This document shows positions 36,530 to 44,593 of a stretch of DNA of 64,000 bases, piece after piece. Position numbers and translations under genes: made by a program. Within the stretch, counting starts at the first letter, position 1. Each line of letters starts with the position of its first letter. Below the pieces are notes generated by a model. That model was not told where the DNA came from. It saw nothing but the letters and a program-made list of their open reading frames with translations, and made no database searches. Source of the DNA: a bacterium (GTDB lineage: Bacteria; Planctomycetota; Planctomycetia; Pirellulales; Pirellulaceae); contig JAUIGN010000049.1 of assembly GCA_030430075.1 (NCBI GenBank), positions 1 through 64,000 on the forward strand, given 5' to 3'.

Positions 36530-36898
36530 TTATGAGTTTTGATTTGCGACTGAGGATTGCGCTGATTTGCGCGACGCGACCATGATTGCAGTCAGTTCAT
36601 TGGCTTCTTGAAGAAGCGGCTCGATCAGGTTGGACGGCAGTAGTTCGCCTTCAATCACCAGTTCCAGCCAGTAGCCGCTTTCGTCCGCCTCTTCGACGAC
36701 GACGCCCAGTTTGGCGATGAACTCTGCCTTCGATCGCCCTCGGCATGCCGACCGATAGTTCGCTCCCACGGCAGTGCCGCTGCGAATCAATTGCGAACCG
36801 ATTGCTCTGCCGACTACGTTCTCCGGCAACGCACCAACCAGCTTCATGACACGCAGCCCGAACTGCTGCGTCCTCTTTTTCAATTCCTGTTCGTCCAT
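36530..36898 (-). CDS. Four-helix-bundle protein (23S rRNA intervening-sequence family)
   Basis: 122 residues from ATG 36898, which has an excellent ribosome site (GGAGGAG 7 bases upstream). The motifs LVGALPENVVGRAIGSQLIR, SGTAVGANYRSACRGRSKAE and FIAKLGVVVEEADESGYWLE are diagnostic of the S23/IVS four-helix-bundle family. These proteins are encoded inside 23S rRNA spacers in some bacteria, but most copies are free-standing and of unknown function. It sits between the fusion protein and the pump, 7 bp before the latter, and therefore rides in the operon. Confidence 0.88.
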   Translation of the reverse strand: MDEQELKKRTQQFGLRVMKLVGALPENVVGRAIGSQLIRSGTAVGANYRSACRGRSKAEFIAKLGVVVEEADESGYWLELVIEGELLPSNLIEPLLQEANELTAIMVASRKSAQSSVANQNS

Positions 36899-36943
36899 CG
36901 TTCTCCTCCAATCGACAATCAACAATCGCCAATCGACAATCCG

Positions 36944-38362
36944 TTAATGCGAAGCATGAACGGTTCCGTCGGCATGTACGTGGACGTCGGCGCGAACGCC
37001 GCTGGCGGCTTGCGCCTTCAGGACTCGGTTCAACGACGCGGCCGAACTTTGAGCCAGAAACACACCTGGCGTTACGCTCCCGTCGTTGGCCACGACGATG
37101 TTGAGCCGATCCTCGTGCAGCACGTGGACCGGAATGCGGTTGAAGAGGTCGCCGTTCTGTCGGAACACGTAAGCTTCAGGACCTTCGCGGACGACGGCGG
37201 ACGCGGGCAGTACGAGCACGTTATCGAACCGTTCCACAGGCACGTGCAAGCGTACACGCTGACCGGGGCGGAATCGCCAGACGACAAACGTCTTGCCGTC
37301 TTTCTCGTAGGCACGCGACTGGTTCGTCAGCGGAATGAAAAAGTCGAAGGTCCGGTTGGCCGAATCGATCGTGTTCGCGAGGTGGCGGATCTGAAAGGTC
37401 TGCTCGAGCGACGGCCAATGCCGGCTGTCGTCCTCGGCGAACTCAACCTGGATCGGCCAGCCGTTCTGTGCGGCCTGCTCCAGACTGGGCGCTTCCTGCT
37501 TGAACGCGTGGCCTTCGATGTATAGCGCGCGGTGATTCGAAAGGATGGACAAGAGCTGGCCGGCTTGCACTTGTTGACCGAGATCGACTTTCAGTTCCTG
37601 GACTTCGTAGACCAGCGGTTCCACTTGCTGGGCGTCGGCCAGGAAAACCACCGGTTGAATCGTGAGTTGGCCCCCCGAGCGTTCCAGCGGCGGTGGCGCG
37701 ACCACGTCAATCAAAGACACGAATTGCCCCTCGGTGATCTGATCGATCTGCTCGGGAGCCAGACCGCGAGTCAACAGGTCCTGTCGGTAGGACTGAATGA
37801 GTCCGTCCTGCCGGCGAATGCGCTGATCGAGTTCAATAATGCGAGTTCCGGCGATCGTGCCCGATTTGGCAAGTTCCTCAATTCGCTGCCGCTCCTCCTT
37901 GATCAGTTGCGTTTCGCGTGTGGCCTTGAACAGTTCCGATTGCGTGTTCTGCAGGTACTCACTGCAGAGCCGTAGTGTGAACAACCGATCGCCCGGCTTG
38001 ACCGTATCGCCCGCGAACGCATGCACCTGCGTGACAACTCCGACCGCGGGTGACGTGACACCGCGGTCAGTAATCCCGGGTCGATCGACAATGGTGCCGG
38101 GTACCTGGATCGTGCGCCAGTAGGCTTGCATCGCCACAGGCTTCGAGACGAGGTCCAGGTTTTTTCTCGCCTGCGGGCTAAGCTTCAACACTTTGGGTTC
38201 GTCGATGGGGGTGGGCTGGGCGTCGTCATGGGCTGTTGCCGATTCACGAACGAACCACGGCCTCCATTGCTCACGCATCAGGAAGGCCGCGACGCCAGCG
38301 CCTAGGACAGCGACGATAATCGCTGACGCGCCGACGTTGCGGAGGATCTGTTTCTTACGCAT
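36944..38362 (-). CDS. RND efflux membrane-fusion protein (CusB/CzcB-like)
   Basis: 472 residues from ATG 38362 with an N-terminal anchor (ASAIIVAVLGAGVAAFLM). A barrel-sandwich/lipoyl half appears as VTSPAVGVVTQVHAFAGDTV, followed by a coiled-coil hairpin (KATRETQLIKEERQRIEELA) and the matching second half DLGQQVQAGQLLSILSNHRA. Beta-barrel and membrane-proximal parts follow. It bridges the inner-membrane pump with an outer-membrane channel. The C-terminus ends in HVHADGTVHASH, a His cluster that may bind metal. It is the second gene of the efflux operon. Confidence 0.9.
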   Translation of the reverse strand: MRKKQILRNVGASAIIVAVLGAGVAAFLMREQWRPWFVRESATAHDDAQPTPIDEPKVLKLSPQARKNLDLVSKPVAMQAYWRTIQVPGTIVDRPGITDRGVTSPAVGVVTQVHAFAGDTVKPGDRLFTLRLCSEYLQNTQSELFKATRETQLIKEERQRIEELAKSGTIAGTRIIELDQRIRRQDGLIQSYRQDLLTRGLAPEQIDQITEGQFVSLIDVVAPPPLERSGGQLTIQPVVFLADAQQVEPLVYEVQELKVDLGQQVQAGQLLSILSNHRALYIEGHAFKQEAPSLEQAAQNGWPIQVEFAEDDSRHWPSLEQTFQIRHLANTIDSANRTFDFFIPLTNQSRAYEKDGKTFVVWRFRPGQRVRLHVPVERFDNVLVLPASAVVREGPEAYVFRQNGDLFNRIPVHVLHEDRLNIVVANDGSVTPGVFLAQSSAASLNRVLKAQAASGVRADVHVHADGTVHASH

Positions 38363-38490
38363 CTCTGGACCTCGGCAACGAGTACGATGCCGGCCGTCAT
38401 GGCCAGGCAATGAGTCGAAAATGGGGCACGCGGGGTAAACAGCGCAACAAGAACGAAGCGACTCAACAGGAGTCGATCGGGCGCGCAGGA

Positions 38491-39000
38491 TTACAAGCGC
38501 AGAGAGAGAGTGCGCAGGAAGATGGGACAGTCGGCGTCAAATAGCGCCAGCGGCGGACCCACGACAGGCCAGGGGCGAATTGCGGTCCCCTCGCTCGCCT
38601 CCACGCAGAGCATCCACCCAGCCGCTTGATCGTCGGCTAGTCGTTTCACTGCCGAGTCAGTCTTCAAAGTGATCGGCGTCGTCACGGCGAAGTAGACGGC
38701 ATCATGCTCATGGTCGGGTGCGGAAGTTCGCAGCACCGGGGTCGCAGTCACCAACTCAGCCGCGCCCTCATCGGGATGATGCGCGGACTCGTGCGAGTGG
38801 TCTGCGTCGTTATCAGGGGCATGCACCGCATCGTGGTCATGTCCGTGGTCAGCGTCGCCGTGACTGTGGCTACCCGAGTGGATGTGAGGACGAGACGCGT
38901 GATCCGGCGGCTGCGAGTCGTGATGCGCATGCGCCAGGCACAGGCCCTGGTTGGCCAGCATCAGCGGCATCAATAACAGGCTGATCACACGACGGATCAT
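38491..39000 (-). CDS. His/Asp-rich exported protein, first gene of the efflux operon
   Basis: 169 residues with a signal peptide (RRVISLLLMPLMLANQGLCLAHA). The stretch from about 24 to 75 is extremely His- and Asp-rich (IHSGSHSHGDADHGHDHDAV). The C-terminal half (LVTATPVLRTSAPDHEHDAV onward) shows no family I recognise. The charge and His density point to periplasmic metal binding or sensing. It is 128 bp upstream of the fusion-protein gene, in the same direction, and the operon promoter should lie just before it. Confidence 0.75.
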   Translation of the reverse strand: MIRRVISLLLMPLMLANQGLCLAHAHHDSQPPDHASRPHIHSGSHSHGDADHGHDHDAVHAPDNDADHSHESAHHPDEGAAELVTATPVLRTSAPDHEHDAVYFAVTTPITLKTDSAVKRLADDQAAGWMLCVEASEGTAIRPWPVVGPPLALFDADCPIFLRTLSLRL

Positions 39001-39261
39001 TCAGGACTCGACTCGTTTGTGTTTTTTTCCCTGCGGGTACGCAAACCGCTGGGACCCTACGGAATCGGGGTCGTAGCCTCTTAATCATAGCTGACCGGCC
39101 GGAACCGGCAATGCCGAACGTAAGTGCCTGGGGTTTCGGGTGTTGGCGTTCATGACTTCGGCGGCCCCTCTTCCAGGCTGTTGGTCAACAGCAGTCCCTC
39201 GATTCCTCGGCCGCTGACCACATGCTGCCGGATTCGGGTCGTCGGGGTTTTACTGCCGTTC
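39001..39261. other. Intergenic upstream of the efflux operon
   Basis: This is the probable promoter region of the metal efflux operon, on the minus strand, and the 3' end of the superoxide dismutase gene. No regulator gene is adjacent and no clear operator was seen. Confidence 0.35.
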
Positions 39262-39984
39262 TTACCCGTGTGCGGTGAAGCGGCGGTTGGCCTCGGTCCA
39301 GTCGATGTGCTCGATGAACTTTTCGACGTACTCGGCCTTGCGGTTCTGGTAGTCGATGTAGAAGGCATGCTCGTAGGTGTCGATCACGATCAGCGGGATG
39401 GCCATCCACAACAGGCCCATTGCGTGCTCGTCGCTGACAACGTTGTACAGTTTGCCATTGACGGGGTGCTGGACCAGCATCGCCCAGCCAGCGGCATCCT
39501 TTGCTGAGGCGATGAAATCAGCGGCCCACTTTTCGACCGAGCCGAATCGCTTGTCAATTGCAGCTCGGATGTCGGCGGCCGGATCGGGGGCTTTCGGGGC
39601 GAGACCGTCGAAGTACATCTCGTGCAACACCACGCTGTTCCCTTTGCTGTTGACCGCACGCCTCAGCGCCCCGTAAGCCGCCGGATCAAGCGGCTGGCCG
39701 GCCTTCACCGATTCTTCAATCTTCGCGTCTGCCGCGGCGTAACCCTTGAGCGCTCCGCCGTAGTGCGCCGTGTGGTGCGGCGCGATCTGTTCAGCGCTGA
39801 GAAAGCCGGGAATCGATTTGTGCTTGAGCGGTTTGGGTTGGCCCGTAACCAAACCGCTACGTGAAAAGTCGAGTCCGTGCGCATGGTCGCCTTCGGCGGC
39901 GGTGGCCAGGCCTGACACGACCATGTTTCCGAGGGCGGCTCCGGAGGAGAGGAATACGAAGTCACGTCGAGAGAAAGGGCTCAT
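39262..39984 (-). CDS. Tat-exported Fe/Mn superoxide dismutase
   Basis: 240 residues from ATG 39984, which creates a twin-arginine signal (SPFSRRDFVFLSSGAALGNM). Metal ligands are visible: APHHTAHYGGAL (first His), VVLHEMYFDGLA (second His), and DTYEHAFYIDYQNRKAEYVE (Asp and the third His). This is the Fe/Mn family. It converts superoxide to peroxide and oxygen in the periplasm. Cargo of the tRNA-Arg island, transcribed in the same direction as the metal efflux operon but separated by 261 bp. Metal-induced oxidative stress would explain the pairing. Confidence 0.9.
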   Translation of the reverse strand: MSPFSRRDFVFLSSGAALGNMVVSGLATAAEGDHAHGLDFSRSGLVTGQPKPLKHKSIPGFLSAEQIAPHHTAHYGGALKGYAAADAKIEESVKAGQPLDPAAYGALRRAVNSKGNSVVLHEMYFDGLAPKAPDPAADIRAAIDKRFGSVEKWAADFIASAKDAAGWAMLVQHPVNGKLYNVVSDEHAMGLLWMAIPLIVIDTYEHAFYIDYQNRKAEYVEKFIEHIDWTEANRRFTAHG

Positions 39985-40386
39985 CCAATTCCTCCTTTGC
40001 ATTACCGCGTAGATTTGATCCGAGACATAGAAGGAATCATCGCCCTGTTGCCTCACCTTCGCAAGCACAGTCCATTGCGGTGTCCCACTCAGATACGCTT
40101 CGAATGTCCCCGCATCTGACCCCGCGAATGTCCCTGCTTGTCCCCGCTTGTCCCTGCATCACGACCCCGCATGTCCCTGCTGTTTGGTCGCGCGGACCAT
40201 ACCCAGCACGCCAGCTCGGACAGCATCCGGGAGCGTGTTCCAGGCGGCGATGATTTCGACCAAATCGGCTGGCAAATGAGGGCCAAAACCGGGATTTGGT
40301 GCCGACGACACCACTGTGGGCACCTCGCGATTTTCCGATTGGCGTAACTCCGCGACGGGTTTGGTGGTTACGTCGATCGGTCGGCC
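39985..40386. other. Intergenic right end of the island
   Basis: No gene recognised. It carries the SOD promoter region and the phased TGTCCC repeats (listed separately) next to the tRNA fragment. Confidence 0.4.
40081..40177 (+). repeat. Right-end TGTCCC direct repeats phased with the helix (possible arm sites)
   Basis: TGTCCC begins at 40081, 40105, 40129, 40139, 40149 and 40172. Spacings are 24, 24, 10, 10 and 23 bp, close to multiples of a helical turn. The central three are 10 bp apart, mirroring the left-end GGTGCA array. They lie 210-306 bp inside the right tRNA fragment. Confidence 0.55.
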
Positions 40387-40430
40387 GTCTTCGGAACCGA
40401 GGGTTATAGGTTCGAATCCTATCGGGCGTG
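40387..40430 (+). other. Partial tRNA-Arg 3' half; attR of the island
   Basis: From GTCTTCGGAACCGAGGGTT onward this matches the 3' half of tRNA-Arg at 27614-27687, except that the T stem is ATAGG/CCTAT instead of GCAGG/CCTGC. The four differences are compensatory. Upstream sequence does not form the 5' half of a tRNA. It therefore looks like the displaced 3' end of the original host tRNA, left at the far side of the integrated element. Confidence 0.8.
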
Positions 40431-40559
40431 CTGCAAGAAAACACTTTGTTTTAAGGCCGGAGCGCTACAAAGCGTTACCACTGTTCGGTGTGCGGCCCCG
40501 TTTGAAAACTGGCTCTCTACTGCAAAACCCAGTAGGAGCCACAACGGGAGGCCCCACCG

Positions 40560-40628
40560 ATGGCAAGGCCGAAAGCGAAAGCGCCCGCGCGTCAGTATCA
40601 CATTTCTGCCAGACGATGCATCCGATGA
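40560..40628 (+). pseudogene. Possible truncated integrase N-terminus beside attR
   Basis: A 22-codon frame starts at ATG 40560 after GGGAGG, encodes MARPKAKAPARQYHIS and stops. Its basic start resembles the N-terminus of planctomycete integrases or recombinases. It may be the leftover of an older element at this tRNA site. Too short to be sure. Confidence 0.25.
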
Positions 40629-40719
40629 ATTCTTCGAGCTGTCGCTGATCGGCGACGGCGAGCGAATCGGTCATCGATCACGACGATCCGAACCCAAGCC
40701 CAGGTGGCTGTGCGGCGCC

Positions 40720-42078
40720 TCAAACCAATTCCCGAATCGGTTCGCGACGGTCGACCAGATACTGTGGCCGACCCGCTTGATCCGGAATCGTGGCGTTTCC
40801 GACATCGATCCCCAGCCGGTGGTACAGCGTGGCGAACACGTCCTGGTAGTGGACTGGACGATCCTGCGGTACTTCGCCCAGTCGATTTGTCGAACCGATC
40901 ACTTGCCCCGTGCGCATGCCGCCGCCGGCGAGCAGGCAGCTAGAGACCTGTGGCCAGTGGTCGCGACCCGCGCTCTTATTGATTCGTGGCGTTCGACCGA
41001 ATTCGCCCCAGGCAACCACACTGACGTCCTTGTCGAGTCCTCGTTCGTGTAGGTCTGCAACCAGTGCCGTGATCGCCTGATCGAATTTGCCAAGCTGATC
41101 GGGTAGTCGAATGAAGTTGGAATGATGCCGATCCCAACTGCCAAACGACAGGGTCACGCAACGCACCCCGGCTTCCACCAAACGTCGCGCCACCAGGAAC
41201 TGGTCCATCCAGTGCGGCCCGGCGTCTTCGCCGAAAGCCGGAGCGGCACTGCCCCGACCGTATCGGTCGCGAACGGCGGCGTCTTCGTTTTCGAGGTCGA
41301 GCGCTTCGACCAGCTTGCTGGATGTGAGCACGTCAAACGCCTTCTCCGTCAGGGCGTCGACACCGCGATAAGCCTCCTGCCGATCGACTTCGCCTCGAAA
41401 CTGGTCGAAGCTGGCCAGCAACGCCTGTCGATTGCGGAGTTGATCGAGCGTGACGCCGTTGAGTCGCATGTTCGCCATTCCCTGCCCGTCGGGTTGGAAC
41501 GCCGCATGCGCGGCGCCGAGAAACCCGGGGAACCCGGGATTGCTGTATGGCGCGTGCTTTGTCTTGATCGTTAGCCCGACAAATGGCGGCACCGCCGGAT
41601 CGACTGGCCCTTGCACTCGGGACACGGCTGATCCGAGCGACGGTCGATTGCCTTGACGTCCCTTTGGACCGATCGGGTATCCACTGAGGCATAGGTCCGA
41701 AGCATGCTGATCAGGGCAACCGTAGAGCGACCGGATGATGGCGAACTTGTCCATCATTTTTGCCAATCGCGGCAAATGTTCGCAGATATTGATCCCTGGT
41801 ACATTCGTGGCGATCGGGCGGAACGAACCGCGAATCTCCAGCGGCGCGTCCATCTTCAGATCGTACATGTCCTGATGGGATGGCCCACCAGACAGGTAGA
41901 TCATGATCACAGCCTTGTGGGACGGTGATTGGCTACCAGTCGCCGCAGAAGACCGCTCGGCCTGAAGGATCTGCGGCAAGGACAAGCCTCCCAGCGCCAG
42001 CCCGCCAACCTTCAAAAAGTGCCGTCGCGTGCGTCCATCGCAATGGCGTCCGACCGAACTTCCGAGGAGCTCGAGCAT
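40720..42078 (-). CDS. DUF1501 sulfatase-like protein
   Basis: 452 residues with a Tat signal (RRHFLKVGGLALGGLSLPQI). DUF1501 motifs are present: AVIMIYLSGGPSHQDMYDLK, GSWDRHHSNF, and DVSVVAWGEFGRTPRINKSA followed by GRDHWPQVSSCLLAGGGMRT. The fold is alkaline phosphatase/sulfatase-like, but activity is unproven. In planctomycetes the gene is usually preceded by a DUF1549/DUF1553 cytochrome gene; none is adjacent here. A decayed copy of the C-terminal part lies just upstream (42125-42340), so this locus seems to have been duplicated or rearranged. Confidence 0.88.
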   Translation of the reverse strand: MLELLGSSVGRHCDGRTRRHFLKVGGLALGGLSLPQILQAERSSAATGSQSPSHKAVIMIYLSGGPSHQDMYDLKMDAPLEIRGSFRPIATNVPGINICEHLPRLAKMMDKFAIIRSLYGCPDQHASDLCLSGYPIGPKGRQGNRPSLGSAVSRVQGPVDPAVPPFVGLTIKTKHAPYSNPGFPGFLGAAHAAFQPDGQGMANMRLNGVTLDQLRNRQALLASFDQFRGEVDRQEAYRGVDALTEKAFDVLTSSKLVEALDLENEDAAVRDRYGRGSAAPAFGEDAGPHWMDQFLVARRLVEAGVRCVTLSFGSWDRHHSNFIRLPDQLGKFDQAITALVADLHERGLDKDVSVVAWGEFGRTPRINKSAGRDHWPQVSSCLLAGGGMRTGQVIGSTNRLGEVPQDRPVHYQDVFATLYHRLGIDVGNATIPDQAGRPQYLVDRREPIRELV

Positions 42079-42124
42079 ATTGTCTTCCGTTCCGATTGAA
42101 GGTTAGTATCAGGGGCGATGTCTC

Positions 42125-42340
42125 TCACCCGCGCATGGACTTCGGCGACATGGAGGCGGGCCGCGGTGTGATCCCGGCGCCCAGGCGATCCCTAGCATCG
42201 ATCACTTGTCCGGTGAAGAAACCTCTCTGCGAAATCAAACCGTCGCCAACCTGAGGCCAGTGGTCGCGACACGCATTGTTGTTGATCGTTGGTGTCCAAC
42301 CAAACTCGCTGCAAGCGGACACGTCCAAGTCGTCGTTCAA
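42125..42340 (-). pseudogene. Decayed C-terminal fragment of a DUF1501 gene
   Basis: The minus-strand frame reads DDLDVSACSEFGWTPTINNN, then ACRDHWPQVGDGLISQRGFF and TGQVIDARDRLGA, clearly parallel to the C-terminal motif block of the intact DUF1501 gene next door (DVSVVAWGEFGRTPRINKSA). Conserved positions are altered (AWGEFGR to ACSEFGW, LAGGG to ISQRG), and nothing upstream matches. This is a relic. Confidence 0.7.
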
Positions 42341-42689
42341 GACTTCGATCGTGCCGGCCCTGGTGCGGCGACGAGCTATCCCGTCACCGCGCCGCTGTGT
42401 GTTTCCCGTATTTTGCGACTCGGCAAATTCTTCACGTTCGTCCGCATTGCTTGATGCCGCCATCAATGACCATTGGGCCGCTCTCAATGACCGTTGGGAG
42501 ACGCATCGATTGTTGTTGATTTGTTTGCCTTCGTCAACGGTGGAAGATCCAGTAGGCGGGGCAGGGTGCAACGGTCCGCAGTCCAACGGGGCGGGGCAAG
42601 CCTGCCCCGGATGGTCTTCATGCGGACAGGTCCGGATTAGAGATAAACAAACGGTCATTCGGCGCACGTCGTTCTGTTGAATCTGGCTG
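42341..42689. other. Intergenic, nothing recognised
   Basis: It lies between the DUF1501 relic and a dispersed-repeat copy. No gene, RNA or further repeat was seen. Confidence 0.35.
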
Positions 42690-42768
42690 CGGTGCCATTT
42701 TCCCAAAGCGCCGCGCATATCAGCCGGAACGCTCCAGAGAGCGTCCCGCTGAGGTTTGCTTATTTTCC
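42690..42768 (+). repeat. Dispersed intergenic repeat, copy 2 (partial)
   Basis: It holds the blocks TTTTCCCAAAGCGCCGCGCA, TATCAGCCGGAACGCT and GAGGTTTGCT, matching the part of copies 1 and 3 around the CCGGAACGCGTTAGCGTCCGG core. The rest of the unit is missing. Confidence 0.65.
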
Positions 42769-43232
42769 ACCCGTCCGAGTTTGGACGGATGCCCCTGAGG
42801 TCAGGGCCAAATCGGCGTTTCGGACGGGCATCAGTTCGTTACGATTGATTAGGTCTGAAGATTTCCAAGGGGTGAATCTCATGATCTCGAAACGCATGCA
42901 GAGTTTTCCTACGGCTTTTCCGCTGAGAGGGCACGTGGGACGCCTGCAGGGGCGACCACGCCGCCCTGCAGCGTTCCATTCTCGATCCCGCCGCCGAGAT
43001 GGACCCGGGCTTGGTCGGTTAACCCGTGGGTCGCGACCTTCCGCTCCTGATGGATCTTGGTTGCGGGGAAGGAATTCGGATCTTGACTGCTGGCTTGAGA
43101 GGTACGCGGTCCGTCGAAGCTCGACAAGACGATCGTTGGCAGTTGGCTAGCGATCAACATCGGTCGTTTGCATCGTCCTGGAAGGCGGTCCGACGGACGG
43201 TGTCATCAGCTTGACATCCGATTCGTCCGTGA
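42769..43232. other. Intergenic, nothing recognised
   Basis: Frames on both strands are open for up to ~150 codons but show no resemblance I can name. No repeat copies other than the flanking ones were found. Confidence 0.35.
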
Positions 43233-43341
43233 CTAGTTGGACAGCGCCAAGTTCGAAGATTTCCACAACATGCTGAAGCTAGCACTTCGCTGCAGTCGCA
43301 ACATATGGTGCTTTTTCGTGAACTTGGCGCTGTCCAACTAG
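43233..43341. mobile_element. 109-bp MITE with perfect 22-bp terminal inverted repeats
   Basis: CTAGTTGGACAGCGCCAAGT plus TC (43233-43254) is exactly inverted at 43320-43341. The interior is only 65 bp and non-coding. Both ends carry CTAG, which may be a duplicated insertion site; IS630/Tc1-mariner elements favour CTAG with a TA duplication. No transposase of this type is in the window, so it would be mobilised in trans. Confidence 0.8.
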
Positions 43342-43387
43342 GTTCCGAACCGTCTGGAAAAGCAAATCTCCAAAGAAGGTCAGCACC

Positions 43388-43891
43388 ATGTCAACCTCCT
43401 TGTTCTCACTTGTTTTGGTTCTCGCGACGGCTCAGGCGCCAGCACCCAACGAGCCGCAATTGAAGCCGCTGGAGTTCCTCGTAGGCGATTGGACTGCGAA
43501 CCCACAGTTGAACGGCCAAGAGCTTCGATTCGAGGGCGGCTGGGAGTGGTCGCTGAATCGGAACTTCATCGCGTCCGATCTTCAAATAAAAGTTGCCGGT
43601 GCGACGGTCTTTCAGGCAAAGAGCATGTTCGGGTGGGACGCAAAGAGCAAGAGAATCGTTGCGTGGGCTTTTCATTCGGACGGCAAACACTTCACGTCGA
43701 AAGTCTCAGCCGGGGACCGGAGTGTTACATGGGATAGCGTGGGTGTTGACGCGGAAGGAAATCGAGTCACCGAGACATTAACGATCAAAGCAACGGGTGA
43801 GGACACGCTTAATATGGTCGTCTCGAATCGCAAGGCGGGCGACCAATCCCTGCCCGACATCAGTCTGGTTTGGACGAGAGCCGGAGAATAG
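43388..43891 (+). CDS. Exported lipocalin-like/DUF1579-like small protein
   Basis: 167 residues with a signal peptide (STSLFSLVLVLATAQA). The mature part has the alternating beta pattern LEFLVGDWTANPQLNGQEL, FEGGWEWSLNRNFIASDLQI, KSMFGWDAKSKRIVAWAFHS seen in DUF1579/calycin-like proteins; the exact family is uncertain. AAGG lies at a suitable distance before the ATG. It starts 46 bp after the MITE, whose insertion may have replaced or modified the promoter. Confidence 0.65.
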   Translation: MSTSLFSLVLVLATAQAPAPNEPQLKPLEFLVGDWTANPQLNGQELRFEGGWEWSLNRNFIASDLQIKVAGATVFQAKSMFGWDAKSKRIVAWAFHSDGKHFTSKVSAGDRSVTWDSVGVDAEGNRVTETLTIKATGEDTLNMVVSNRKAGDQSLPDISLVWTRAGE

Positions 43892-44344
43892 ACGGCTCAG
43901 CATGCCTTGCCAATTCGCCTGTTACGCGCGGCATCTTGGAAACACAATTTGGTCGATTTGCTGAGGTTCCAACACTGGTTGCGGATTCCGGAGAGAACCG
44001 CGTGGCGTTGACAAGATGACGCGTGTGCTCACACGGAGACCGCCGTTATGAACGCAAATTGGCGTTCGATCCAGCGCACGAAACGGGACTCAAGACCGCC
44101 AACGCCCCGTTCCTTCCGGGGAAGCGTGTGCCAGAGATTTCGCGGAGTCTGGCCGCCTGGCAGCTGAACTGTCCTTTTAAGACGGCGAAGGCCGGGAGGA
44201 AGCGGACCACGGTGCCGGCGGCCTTGCTGGACGCCGGGGCGCTGATCTTATCTCAGTGGCCAGCGAGGAAGCCTGGCACCGGTCCCCGACTTGATTATGT
44301 GAGCACGTGGTCCAACTGGCCGGCAGCCTCCGGAATCCTGCGTG
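43892..44344. other. Intergenic, probable insertion-sequence debris
   Basis: No intact gene. It precedes the IS66 TnpB relic and may hold a worn TnpA region, but I cannot support that from the residues. Confidence 0.3.
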
Positions 44345-44593
44345 ATGCTGCAGATCAGGCCGCAGATGAAGATCTTGATGACCATCGAGCCGGCTGATTT
44401 GCGATTGGGCACCGACGGACTGGTGCGACTCGACCGGGAATCTCTCCGATTTGATCCGTTCGCTGGTGCAGTTGTCGTGCAATCGCAATCGATGCGGCAC
44501 CGCGGTTGAGACGCTGGGCAAGGATTCTGGCTTTGCCGCAAGCGTCTTTCGAACGGGCAATTCGGCAACGGGCCGTCCGCGCCGGAGGGCTGA
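44345..44593 (+). pseudogene. IS66-family TnpB (Orf2) relic
   Basis: The frame encodes MKILMTIEPADLRLGTDGLV from 44366, then RLDRESLRFDPFAG, an in-frame TGA after MRHRG, and, still in frame, DAGQGFWLCRKRLSNGQFGN. The pattern (MKIL--IEPADFRKGIDGL, DPFSG, DGQGFWLCQKRLSKG) is that of IS66 accessory proteins. With the internal stop and no TnpC nearby, it is non-functional. Confidence 0.7.

Larger units (their letters stand above)
27614..40430. mobile_element. Integrative genomic island at tRNA-Arg
   Basis: The left boundary is the intact tRNA-Arg gene with a convergent tyrosine integrase directly beside it. The right boundary is a 3' tRNA-Arg half at 40387-40430 with no 5' half. Between them lie integrase, an AlpA/Xis-like protein, relic ATPase and kinase genes, a truncated EF-Tu gene, a heavy-metal RND efflux operon and a superoxide dismutase. 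Direct repeats phased at 10 bp flank both inner ends. The boundaries are inferred from these structures; whether the element is still mobile is not known. Confidence 0.75.

Noticed and set aside
40081..40177. CRISPR array
   Set aside because: Repeat units are 6-10 bp with 4-18-bp gaps and no spacer structure.
40374..40435. Second tRNA-Arg gene
   Set aside because: Only the 3' half can fold; no 5' acceptor, D arm or proper anticodon stem is present upstream.
42677..43160. Open frames on both strands around 42.7-43.2 kb
   Set aside because: They overlap each other and the dispersed repeat and show no recognisable motif.
44023..44397. Plus-strand frame of 124 codons before the IS66 relic
   Set aside because: No family resemblance, no ribosome site, overlaps the relic.
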